Positions 6,472 to 12,498 of a stretch of DNA of 32,731 nt are shown here, piece after piece. The stretch lies in the NCBI GenBank assembly GCA_019751635.1, contig JAIENC010000050.1, forward strand, positions 1 through 32,731, in the 5' to 3' direction. Below the pieces are notes generated by a model. That model was not told the DNA's origin. It did not search any database and saw nothing but the letters and a program-made list of their open reading frames with translations. This stretch comes from Mycobacteriaceae bacterium. GTDB taxonomy: Bacteria > Actinomycetota > Actinomycetes > Mycobacteriales > Mycobacteriaceae. The translations under genes and the position numbers were made by a program. Each line of letters starts with the position of its first letter. Position 1 is the first letter of the stretch.

Positions 6472-7004
6472 GCGCTATGTTTGAGTGTCGCCGCAATACG
6501 GCCAACCACTGTATTTAATTCACCGCTGTAATCTTTAATTTCCGAAAGCTTTGAAAGTCGAGATAACAACAATCTGGCTACGGCATCTGCATCGTCTTCA
6601 AATTTATCGTTGTATGCCGATCCGCACACCGATGAGCCGTCGCCCATTTCGATGCGTTGCAATATCTGGGACGCATCAAGCTGGCGGTGGTTAAGAACCA
6701 TATGGCCTATTTCGTGGCAGATGATGTATCGCTGGATACGGCTGCTGGCCGTTGTTTCGTACACGATTAAGTCACGGTCGCCAATGTCTAGCCAAGCGCC
6801 GGATAGGCCGAGATGGCGAAGATGTGAAGGCACCAGTGAGATCTGGCGACCTTGCTTATCGGAAACGTGTTCAATTACCTGCATCAGCAGTGGCCGCGGA
6901 GGCAGGGCTAGATCGCGGATGCAGCGTTCAATATTTGTGGCTTCTCGCGAGGTTCGAGACCACGGCCGCTGCAGGTTTCCCGCAGCCCAATCCAACAAGG
7001 CCAT
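6468..7004 (-). CDS. ImmA/IrrE-type zinc metallopeptidase
   Basis: The 178-residue protein contains YIICHEIGHMVLNH (HExxH at residues 97-101) and a downstream acidic helix KFEDDADAVARLLLSRL carrying the third zinc ligand (around Glu136). This is the ImmA/IrrE arrangement. Members cleave XRE-family repressors, as ImmA does with ImmR in ICEBs1. The gene lies 41 bp downstream of an XRE repressor on the same strand and overlaps the membrane-protein gene by 4 bp, so the repressor is the obvious substrate candidate. The N-terminal segment (LPPRPLLMQVIEHVSD) is typical of actinobacterial versions. Substrate and trigger are inference. Confidence 0.86.
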   Translation of the reverse strand: MALLDWAAGNLQRPWSRTSREATNIERCIRDLALPPRPLLMQVIEHVSDKQGRQISLVPSHLRHLGLSGAWLDIGDRDLIVYETTASSRIQRYIICHEIGHMVLNHRQLDASQILQRIEMGDGSSVCGSAYNDKFEDDADAVARLLLSRLSKLSEIKDYSGELNTVVGRIAATLKHSA

Positions 7005-7045
7005 ATGTAGCCCCCATGTAGATCAGCTAGCTAGTGCGTTTCCCG

Positions 7046-7564
7046 CTAAAGGGCATCATCATCCGTTCCGGATGGCAACCCCTCCAGACGTCGAAACTGC
7101 TCCGCGAGATCGGCAAGGGCGTTCACGCTGTCGCGTGAAAGGCCGTGGGAGCGCATCGCAAGTATTCGGATATCCTTGTCTTCCAGTGCTTTTAAGCTGT
7201 CTCGGATTTCCATTTCAATGCTGGATGATTGAAGCGACGAATTCTCTGTTGGATTCCTGTGTCTTTCTTGTGGCGCGGCTTTCAGTGCTTCCAGCTCGGC
7301 TGCGGCGTCGTCACGGCCTACCTGACGCAACTGATCTGGTGTAGCGCCGACAACGCGGGCCATTCGGGCCAAGGTGTCCGCGGGAGCTCGTGCAGGGACG
7401 CGAACATCTTTCGACGCTTGGTTGTGCCCCTTGGCTATCTGACGCCAGCGGGCGTCCGAGATGCCGGCAGCCTCAGCTGCCGCGCGGATCGACAGCTTGG
7501 GCCGGATCTCGGTACGCAGCTGTTCAATTAAGAGTGCCTCGGGGGGCGGTCCCAGTTCGCTCAC
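7046..7564 (-). CDS. XRE-family repressor, probable prophage immunity repressor
   Basis: The 172-residue protein starts MSELGPPPEALLIEQLRTEI and continues with a helix-turn-helix RPKLSIRAAAEAAGISDARW then RQIAKGH, followed by a long linker and a charged C-terminal helical part (SLKALEDKDIRILAMRSHG). The opening resembles mycobacteriophage immunity repressors. It starts with GTG at 7564 and is divergent from the Bro-N antirepressor at 7768 across a 203-bp region full of TTCGC motifs, the expected geometry of a lysogeny switch. It heads the operon with the ImmA-like peptidase. Calling it the immunity repressor is inference from position and family. Confidence 0.82.
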   Translation of the reverse strand: MSELGPPPEALLIEQLRTEIRPKLSIRAAAEAAGISDARWRQIAKGHNQASKDVRVPARAPADTLARMARVVGATPDQLRQVGRDDAAAELEALKAAPQERHRNPTENSSLQSSSIEMEIRDSLKALEDKDIRILAMRSHGLSRDSVNALADLAEQFRRLEGLPSGTDDDAL

Positions 7565-7588
7565 CTGCCTAGTTTGTAGCGCGCACTG

Positions 7589-7629
7589 GTGCGAAGTCTA
7601 CTTTTCGCACTTCTCGCGAAGTTTCGCAA
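7589..7629. promoter_or_regulatory. Operator cluster in the divergent immunity region
   Basis: GTGCGAA at 7589-7595 and TTCGCAC at 7604-7610 form a 7-bp inverted repeat. TCGCGA (7614-7619) and TTCGCAA (7623-7629) follow at roughly ten-base spacing, and more TTCGCGC copies sit at 7682-7688 and 7703-7709 next to the rightward promoter. This is the pattern expected of repressor sites acting on both directions of transcription. Confidence 0.55.
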
Positions 7630-7696
7630 TGACACGCGTGTGCTTTTCGAACATCGCAGGTAGCGGACAATTAAGAGACCATTCGCGCCAATAGAC

Positions 7697-7725
7697 TTGC
7701 AGTTCGCGCATGGACGCGCTACGGT
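7697..7725 (+). promoter_or_regulatory. Candidate rightward early promoter
   Basis: TTGCAG (7697-7702) and TACGGT (7720-7725) are separated by 17 bp, about 40 bp ahead of the antirepressor start. A TTCGCGC motif lies inside the spacer, so a bound repressor would block it. Confidence 0.5.
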
Positions 7726-7767
7726 CGTGCGTATCAAATCCCGCTCAGCTTCTGATCAGGAGTCCAT

Positions 7768-8484
7768 GTGAGCCTTCAGCTCTTCACCAGCGCCGAGTTC
7801 GAAATCCCCGTTGAGTTCGAACAGGACGGGTTCCTCGCATACGCAGTCCCCGTCGCTCAGCAGCTCGGCTACCGGGATGCGTCGGACATGGTGCGGTTTC
7901 TGCCGGCCGACTGCGTCGTCAAGCGGCGTCCCAGCGAAAACGCAGGTCAAGCTGTGGGCGCGTCGGCGCGCCCGAGTGAAAAAGCAGGTCAGTCCGTGCC
8001 CGCGTCGACGCGGGCACTCATGCGACGCGGAGCTCAGGCTGATTGGTACCTGATGGAGTCTGGTTTCTACCGTGCTATAGGTCAGAGGCAGATAAGCCGC
8101 ATTCCCGATCTCGAAGTACGTGCTCGCGTCGAGCGATTCCAACGCTGGGTGTTCCACGAGGTTCTACCCGCGATCCGCAAGCGCGGCCAGTACAGCCCGG
8201 AGCCGTTCACCACGTGGGACCGCGACGAGGTATGCGCCCAAATCCGTCAGCACTACGGGTTCGACTTCACCACGGCCACACTGGGGCGCGCCTTCCGTGA
8301 CGCCGGAGTGCTTAAGCAAAACGGTGCGCCCAAGGCCAGGTTCAGGCACCTGTTCCATCACACGGGAACAGCGTGGAACCTCCACCCCCACGCGCTTCGA
8401 CAAGTCGTGATCGCCGTCCTCGATGCCCGCCAGGCCATCGAAGCAGCCAAAGCCCAGATGAGCCTTTGGGGAGCCGAATCCTGA
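7768..8484 (+). CDS. Bro-N domain antirepressor-like protein
   Basis: A 238-residue product starts at GTG 7768, preceded by AGGAG at 7758-7762. The N-terminal half is Bro-N-like: DGFLAYAVPVAQQLGYRDAS, WYLMESGFYRAIGQ, then VERFQRWVFHEVLPAIRKRG. The domain is interrupted by a 28-residue imperfect duplication (residues 55-82). The C-terminal part (DRDEVCAQIRQHYGFDFTTA, LGRAFRDAGVLKQNGAPKAR) resembles the phage DNA-binding/KilAC-like domains paired with Bro-N. In the cro/antirepressor position, it would oppose the divergent repressor. It overlaps the next gene by one base. Confidence 0.8.
   Translation: MSLQLFTSAEFEIPVEFEQDGFLAYAVPVAQQLGYRDASDMVRFLPADCVVKRRPSENAGQAVGASARPSEKAGQSVPASTRALMRRGAQADWYLMESGFYRAIGQRQISRIPDLEVRARVERFQRWVFHEVLPAIRKRGQYSPEPFTTWDRDEVCAQIRQHYGFDFTTATLGRAFRDAGVLKQNGAPKARFRHLFHHTGTAWNLHPHALRQVVIAVLDARQAIEAAKAQMSLWGAES
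7930..8013 (+). repeat. In-frame 42-bp tandem duplication inside the Bro-N gene
   Basis: Two units encode PSENAGQAVGASAR and PSEKAGQSVPASTR. The unit is exactly 14 codons, so the frame is preserved. It lies in the loop of Bro-N between two conserved blocks. Confidence 0.85.
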
Positions 8485-8795
8485 TGGGCAACAAGCGGAT
8501 TAGCGAGTTCGGCATATGGGACCAACTGCGAGTAGCGCGAACAAAGGACGGGTACAGCCTCGCTGAACTCTCACGAACATCAAAAATTTCGTTGGGATAT
8601 CTGTCCGACCTTGAAGGCGGTCACCGCTGGCCGAACCCGACTCAACTGAAGAAGCTTGCGATCGCGTTGAACTGCCCAATGAGCGTCCTGGAGCGCCACC
8701 GAAACACCGACAGTGACGGGAATTCGGTCTCACTTCGAGAGCTGATCCGCGAGATCGTACGCGAGGAGCTGGCAGTCGGCGGTGAGGCGAAATGA
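8484..8795 (+). CDS. XRE-family HTH protein (Cro-like)
   Basis: The 103-residue product starts MGNKRISEFGIWDQLRVART. The helix-turn-helix spans about residues 24-70: SLAELSRTSKISLGYLSDLE, then PNPTQLKKLAIALNCPM. A short charged tail (LRELIREIVREELAV) could form a coiled coil for dimerisation. The ATG shares one base with the antirepressor stop, so both genes are coupled. A small second DNA-binding protein here suggests Cro-like function, by inference. Upstream in-frame starts would overlap the antirepressor deeply and are rejected. Confidence 0.78.
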   Translation: MGNKRISEFGIWDQLRVARTKDGYSLAELSRTSKISLGYLSDLEGGHRWPNPTQLKKLAIALNCPMSVLERHRNTDSDGNSVSLRELIREIVREELAVGGEAK

Positions 8796-8870
8796 GCCCG
8801 GCCCTGCGGTCTGAGCTGTGTCGGCCGAGTGGATCTATTTCCAGCCTGGGACTATTAGGAGGTGCCGAAA

Positions 8871-9077
8871 GTGTCACCGGAGGAAGAGGCCCGGCTGCTG
8901 GCCGCGGTGCGGGAGGCGTCTGCAGAGGCTGCGCAGTCTCGGGCGAAGGCGGACGAGGATTCGGCGCGTCGGCGCGCTGCTTTGCAGAATGCAATGGATG
9001 CTGGTATCTCGCGGGACTCGATCGCGGAAGCTGCTGGTGTGCAACGAATTCGGTTGTATCAGATCCTCAAAGGCTAA
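8871..9077 (+). CDS. Small HTH protein, cassette copy 1
   Basis: AGGAGG at 8857-8862 is ideally spaced to GTG 8871, giving 68 residues: a charged helix SPEEEARLLAAVREASAEA, then AMDAGISRDSIAEAAGVQRI and RLYQILKG, an HTH-like end. It is a paralogue of the gene at 10290-10490: the first 15 residues are nearly identical and the ends (R[LV]YQI) match, while the middle differs. A role as a small phage regulator is inferred. The alternative frame starting at 8792 is treated as a shadow. Confidence 0.7.
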   Translation: MSPEEEARLLAAVREASAEAAQSRAKADEDSARRRAALQNAMDAGISRDSIAEAAGVQRIRLYQILKG

Positions 9078-9091
9078 TTGTTGCGGGAGCC

Positions 9092-9120
9092 TTGACAAAG
9101 CCCCTCACCGACCGTAGCGT
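9092..9120 (+). promoter_or_regulatory. Candidate sigma-70-type promoter
   Basis: A perfect TTGACA (9092-9097), 17-bp spacer and TAGCGT (9115-9120) lie 96 bp upstream of the small gene at 9216. It would give the second early transcription unit its own promoter. Confidence 0.55.
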
Positions 9121-9205
9121 CTCCCTATACAAAACAGTGGCGGCCGTCACATCTTGGCGGAAGTCCGGCCACCGCTGTCTATCCACACACTCCAACCACC
9201 AAATG

Positions 9206-9260
9206 GGGATGAAGCATGCCCGAACTTAGTCCTGTCCTGCCATCGAACGACAGTTCGCTC
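9206..9260 (+). repeat. Cassette-end repeat, copy 1
   Basis: These 55 bp match 10625-10679 at 50 positions. They include the ribosome-site area GGGATGAAGC, the start codon and the first 15 codons (MPELSPVLPSNDSSL here, MPESSPSLPSNDSSL there) of two otherwise different genes. Confidence 0.9.
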
Positions 9261-9395
9261 GTCCACGCCGCTGTTATGCGGGCCGCAATTGCTCGGGTGC
9301 TCGAGGCATCGATCATTTCTTCAATCCTTGAGCAATGGCGGCCACAAGCGCCAAAAGACCGTTGGCGCCGCAGATTAAAGGAAGTGTCCGCATGA
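9216..9395 (+). CDS. Small protein sharing its N-terminus with the antirepressor at 10635
   Basis: The 59-residue product starts MPELSPVLPSNDSSLVHAAV, then becomes a helical segment (MRAAIARVLEASIISSILEQ) with a basic end (DRWRRRLKEVSA). The first 15 residues nearly repeat those of the gene at 10635, but the remainder is unrelated. The stop overlaps the next start as ATGA. No family is recognised. The duplicated leader, overlap and candidate promoter upstream support it being real. Confidence 0.6.
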   Translation: MPELSPVLPSNDSSLVHAAVMRAAIARVLEASIISSILEQWRPQAPKDRWRRRLKEVSA

Positions 9396-9913
9396 GCGCC
9401 CCGCAGGCCGTGCCAAAAAACCCGGTCAGCGACCCACAGCCATGCATCGACGACTACTGCACCGACCCGGACACCGCATGCGACGCAGCATGGAAACGCT
9501 GCGAAGCCGACACCGCGGCATGGAATCAACGCAACGCTCTATCGGCCGAGCAGGAGCTTGGGCACCGCCTGATCGACGCCGCTCATTGCGCCCGAACCCG
9601 CTGGCAATACACCACCGTCGAACGTTTAGCGCGTCTAGTTGGTGACGAGGCGGCCTACCCGCTACTTACGCCGCTCCAGCTCGGCTACCGCGTCGGCCAG
9701 ATACTTAAGGCCCTTGGCAAGCTCCTCCTCGTATGTGCCGGGGGCCGCCAACCTGATCGCCGCATTGAACCTGCGGACCGCGTTTGCTGCACTCATGCTT
9801 CTCCTTCGCTTGGTACCAGCACCCTGAGCGTAGGAGACGGCCCGGCGCCCGGGAATGAACTACGGGCCCACATCCCGGGCGCCGGGCACCCTCAAGGTGG
9901 TGACGCCGAATGA
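9392..9913 (+). CDS. Hypothetical protein
   Basis: A 173-residue frame starts with ATG overlapping the previous stop and ends in an ATGA overlap with a 19-codon micro-ORF. Residues 15-115 look protein-like (TDPDTACDAAWKRCEADTAA, ARTRWQYTTVERLARLVGDE, LGYRVGQILKALGKLLL). The last 60 residues are Cys/Pro/Gly-rich and less convincing, and a well-formed minus-strand ORF (9662-9796) overlaps that part. Either the C-terminus is poorly conserved or the true gene has been altered there. Function unknown. Confidence 0.5.
   Translation: MSAPQAVPKNPVSDPQPCIDDYCTDPDTACDAAWKRCEADTAAWNQRNALSAEQELGHRLIDAAHCARTRWQYTTVERLARLVGDEAAYPLLTPLQLGYRVGQILKALGKLLLVCAGGRQPDRRIEPADRVCCTHASPSLGTSTLSVGDGPAPGNELRAHIPGAGHPQGGDAE
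9662..9796 (-). CDS. Possible small antisense gene
   Basis: The minus strand has a GGAG ribosome site 5 bp before ATG 9796 and encodes 44 residues: MSAANAVRRFNAAIRLAAPG, then TYEEELAKGLKYLADAVAEL and ERRK. This reads like a genuine compact helical protein with normal codon use. It overlaps the plus-strand hypothetical gene, so at most one may be functional in this stretch. No family is recognised. Confidence 0.38.
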   Translation of the reverse strand: MSAANAVRRFNAAIRLAAPGTYEEELAKGLKYLADAVAELERRK

Positions 9914-9969
9914 TCGCCTATTCCGCCGAGCTTGTCGTGATCGTTCTAGTGATGGGTGGCGCAGCATGA
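9910..9969 (+). CDS. 19-codon hydrophobic micro-ORF linking two genes
   Basis: MIAYSAELVVIVLVMGGAA is bounded by ATGA overlaps on both sides, with the gene ending at 9913 and the one starting at 9966. It may be a translational coupling device or a tiny membrane peptide. It could also be chance. Confidence 0.4.
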   Translation: MIAYSAELVVIVLVMGGAA

Positions 9970-10160
9970 CGACGACGTGGTTGACGGTGGCTGAGGCTGC
10001 CGAGCACATTCGGACGACGGACTCGAAAATATTGCGTGCCGCGATCAAGGCGGGGGAGTTGCCGTCGTACCTGTACGGCAAAACACAAATCCGGTTGAAG
10101 AAGGCCGAGGTGGATGAGTGGCTTGAATCGAAGCCATACGAGCCGAGGGGGCGTGCGTGA
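9966..10160 (+). CDS. Excisionase/MerR-type HTH protein
   Basis: The 64-residue product MTTTWLTVAEAAEHIRTTDS, then KILRAAIKAGELPSYLYGKT and IRLKKAEVDEWLESK, is a textbook small winged-helix of the HTH_17/excisionase type. Its length matches phage Xis proteins. It could be the excisionase for the integrase at the left edge, although that gene is 9 kb away, or an early regulator. The start is fixed by overlap with the upstream micro-ORF; there is no strong independent ribosome site. Confidence 0.72.
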   Translation: MTTTWLTVAEAAEHIRTTDSKILRAAIKAGELPSYLYGKTQIRLKKAEVDEWLESKPYEPRGRA

Positions 10161-10289
10161 CTCCTGTGCTTGGCGTGGCTTGGTGCGGCTGCTAGGGAGG
10201 GGGCATTGGTATGAGTGTCCGCGGGGTAGCGGTGTGTGGTGGGCGGGTGGACTGTTTCCGTGCGCTGCGAGTATTAGGTGGTGGGCAAA

Positions 10290-10490
10290 GTGTCAGCAGA
10301 GGAAGAGGCCCGGCTACTGGCCGCGGTGAGGGAGGCGCGGAGGCGATCCGAGGAGCTTCGGGGAGAGGCGCGGGTCGTGCAGCAGATTGCTGTTTCCGCG
10401 GCGCTTTCCGCGGGGGTCAGTCCCTTGGATATCGCTGCGGAGCTGGGGGTTACGAAGGCTCGTGTGTATCAGATTCGAGATGGCCGCTAA
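10290..10490 (+). CDS. Small HTH protein, cassette copy 2
   Basis: The product, started from GTG 10290, has 66 residues: SAEEEARLLAAVREARRR, a basic helical middle, and AGVSPLDIAAELGVTKARVY with QIRDGR, an HTH ending. It is the paralogue of 8871-9077, with near-identical DNA over the first 48 bp and divergence after. As in copy 1, the chosen start follows an AGGTGG site. A DNA-binding regulator is inferred. Confidence 0.68.
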   Translation: MSAEEEARLLAAVREARRRSEELRGEARVVQQIAVSAALSAGVSPLDIAAELGVTKARVYQIRDGR

Positions 10491-10495
10491 CACAC

Positions 10496-10548
10496 GGTAT
10501 AGGTAATTCTTTACTTTCAACAACCCGAGGTATAGGTTTTGCTATACC
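10496..10548 (+). promoter_or_regulatory. Operator-like GGTATAG repeats ahead of the KilA-type antirepressor
   Basis: GGTATAG at 10496-10502 and 10529-10535, and its inverse CTATACC at 10542-10548. The last two form a 7-bp inverted repeat with a 6-nt loop. The repeats contain TATA-like hexamers and a TTTACT lies between them, so they probably overlap a promoter. The binding protein may be one of the small HTH proteins. Confidence 0.5.
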
Positions 10549-10624
10549 TTATTTGAACGTCGACAGCGGGATCGCTCGCCAAAGTTCCCCCGCCGCCGAC
10601 GCCCCAAACAACCCCAACCCCGAA

Positions 10625-10679
10625 GGGATGAAGCATGCCCGAATCTAGTCCTAGCCTGCCGTCGAACGACAGTTCGCTC
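10625..10679 (+). repeat. Cassette-end repeat, copy 2
   Basis: Partner of 9206-9260 (50 of 55 bases identical), covering the ribosome-site area and first codons of the antirepressor. Confidence 0.9.
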
Positions 10680-11471
10680 ACCGGTCCACACGCCAACGGC
10701 TCACCATTCGACGCGATACGCCACCTGCGTTCAGACGGCTCCGAGTACTGGTCCGCCCGCGAATTGATGCCCCTCATGGGGTATGCACGGTGGAACGAGT
10801 TTAAGAACCCGATTGAGCGAGCGATGAAGTCGGCTGCCAATCAAGGACACTACCTGGAGCCGCATTTCAGGCGATCGGCTGAAAAGTCCTCTGGGGGACG
10901 TCCAGCGGAGGATAGCGAACTATCTCGCTTCGCTGCCTACCTCGTTGCGATGAATGGGGACCCGAACAAGCCGGAAGTCGCCGCGGCTCAAGCCTACTTC
11001 GCGATCCGCACCCGCCAAGCCGAAGCGGCAGAGAGCGTAACCCAATTCAACATTCCGAAAACCCTGCCAGAAGCCCTCCGCGCCTACGCCGACGAATTTG
11101 AGGCCCATCAACTCACCAAAGTCCGCAACGCCGAACTAGAGCCCAAGGCTCTAGTCGCCGACAAAATCCTCACCGCAGAAGGGGATCTGTCAATCCGTGA
11201 CGCAGCGCAATCGCTAACTCGCGCTGGCGTGAAGATCGGAGCGGGCAGGCTGTTCGCTGAACTTGACCACCGCGGCTGGATCAAACGCGCACTGGGCGAC
11301 GGCCGCTACCGAGTCATCCAAGCGGCCATCGAGAGCGGATACATGTCAGTGCTGCCGCAATCCCACTACCACCCAAAGACCGGTGTCTTGGTGCTCGATC
11401 CGCCGCAACCGAGAGTGACGCCTAAAGGGCTTCAGCGGCCACTCGCAGACTACGACAAGGCCTCGGCATGA
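10635..11471 (+). CDS. Phage antirepressor, DinD/Bro-like N-terminus and KilAC-like C-terminus
   Basis: The 278-residue protein begins with the duplicated leader, then FDAIRHLRSDGSEYWSAREL and MPLMGYARWNEFKNPIERAM (a DinD/Bro-type domain, residues about 25-130, ending VAAAQAYFAIRTRQAEAAE). A coiled linker (LPEALRAYADEFEAHQ) leads to the KilAC-like domain: GDLSIRDAAQSLTRAGVKIG, AELDHRGWIKRALGDGRYR, YHPKTGVLVLDPPQPRVTPKG (the last split as YHPKTGVLVLD and PPQPRVTPKG). Such proteins typically derepress lytic genes. It is the second antirepressor in this region. It overlaps the next gene by 4 bp. Confidence 0.85.
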   Translation: MPESSPSLPSNDSSLTGPHANGSPFDAIRHLRSDGSEYWSARELMPLMGYARWNEFKNPIERAMKSAANQGHYLEPHFRRSAEKSSGGRPAEDSELSRFAAYLVAMNGDPNKPEVAAAQAYFAIRTRQAEAAESVTQFNIPKTLPEALRAYADEFEAHQLTKVRNAELEPKALVADKILTAEGDLSIRDAAQSLTRAGVKIGAGRLFAELDHRGWIKRALGDGRYRVIQAAIESGYMSVLPQSHYHPKTGVLVLDPPQPRVTPKGLQRPLADYDKASA

Positions 11472-11713
11472 ACATGATCCGAGCCTTCACCTACATCGCA
11501 GCACAAGCCTTAGGCGTCATCCCGCTAATCCTATGGCCCGAAATCACCGGCCGAAGAAACGCAATGCTGGAACGCCTCGATGAGATCGCCACCTACCAAG
11601 CCCAAACGGTGCTGCTCCTCCAAGACCTCCTCGACGCCTACACCGAAGACGACCCTATCGACCACTTCGGCCACCCACCCATCAACGGCATCGAACACCG
11701 CCACAACAACTAA
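11468..11713 (+). CDS. Small membrane-anchored protein
   Basis: The 81-residue product has one N-terminal hydrophobic segment (AFTYIAAQALGVIPLILWPE) followed by a helical part with Leu/Ala repeats (MLERLDEIATYQAQTVLLLQ). The ATG overlaps the antirepressor stop. Small single-pass proteins are common in this part of mycobacteriophage genomes. No function assigned. Confidence 0.6.
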   Translation: MNMIRAFTYIAAQALGVIPLILWPEITGRRNAMLERLDEIATYQAQTVLLLQDLLDAYTEDDPIDHFGHPPINGIEHRHNN

Positions 11714-11808
11714 CACCGCCCTCCGCCAACCACAACAGAACAACAGCCTCAACAAACAAAAATGTGTTCGAGGCCTACTTAAATGCACCCAAAATATTGA
11801 GGAGCCTG

Positions 11809-12096
11809 GTGAAAACCCAAACTTCACAAAGCGAATACCTTCTGCTCGACGTAAATCCTCAAACAATTCTGGCGTTGTATCAAGACGAAGAAATAGGGCG
11901 AATCGAATGCCACGACAACCAATGGTGGCTAAGCATGGAACACCAAGCACTACAAGCAATCCCGCTCACCAGGTCAACATCAATCCTGGCCCTATTCGGC
12001 GGGATCACCATCCCCAACAAGCAATCCGCCCAAGCTGTTCTCGAACTAATCGCCTGCCTCTACACGAAAGCCGAAACCACAAAAACACGCCGATAA
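11809..12096 (+). CDS. Hypothetical protein
   Basis: I choose GTG 11809 because TGAGGAG lies just upstream (11798-11804), giving 95 residues: SEYLLLDVNPQTILALYQDE, then RIECHDNQWWLSMEHQALQA. It looks globular with mixed strand and helix. The longer frame from GTG 11764 lacks a ribosome site. Unrecognised. Confidence 0.58.
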   Translation: MKTQTSQSEYLLLDVNPQTILALYQDEEIGRIECHDNQWWLSMEHQALQAIPLTRSTSILALFGGITIPNKQSAQAVLELIACLYTKAETTKTRR

Positions 12097-12133
12097 ACCA
12101 ACAAATAAACAACCCAATGTGAGGAGAAAATCA

Positions 12134-12484
12134 ATGACGAACACAACCCGCCACACCACCATCCACACCGTCACCGCAGCCGCCTGCCTGGGATGGACGG
12201 CAGCCAGCCTCACCTGCGGCAACCTCACCGAAACCCTCGCCGGGCTCACCGCCGCCACCACCGCCTGGGCCGCCGCAGCTTGGCGCGACAAACAAACCCG
12301 CCACCGCCACCACATGAAAACCGGACGCGAAACCGTCTGGACAAGAAGAGAAACCGAACCACGCGTTGACCGTGGCCGCCTCTACACCACCGACATATTC
12401 GGCCCCATCGCCAAAGGCATCATCACCCGAAAACCACCCCGACCAGCCCTCGCCACCCCCAACACCACCAATCAAACACGCTGA
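12134..12484 (+). CDS. Hypothetical protein with hydrophobic N-terminus
   Basis: GAGGAG sits 8 bp before ATG 12134. The 116-residue product has Ala/Thr-rich hydrophobic segments (TIHTVTAAACLGWTAASLTC and ETLAGLTAATTAWAAAAW, perhaps two membrane passes), followed by a basic, Arg-rich cytoplasmic-type tail. It starts the strongly C/A-biased part of the window. No family recognised. Confidence 0.55.
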   Translation: MTNTTRHTTIHTVTAAACLGWTAASLTCGNLTETLAGLTAATTAWAAAAWRDKQTRHRHHMKTGRETVWTRRETEPRVDRGRLYTTDIFGPIAKGIITRKPPRPALATPNTTNQTR

Positions 12485-12498
12485 AAGCGAGGGACACG

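Noticed and set aside
8792-9229. Long plus-strand frame over the small HTH gene copy 1 (and the similar one at 10211-10648)
   Set aside because: Both are Gly/Arg/Ser-rich with no domain character. They stay open mainly because they shadow the conserved HTH gene in another frame. The HTH frame has the ribosome site and conserved protein.
9392-9913. Assigning a function to the hypothetical gene (for example a regulator)
   Set aside because: No recognisable domain. Only local context suggests early-gene status, so it is left unnamed.
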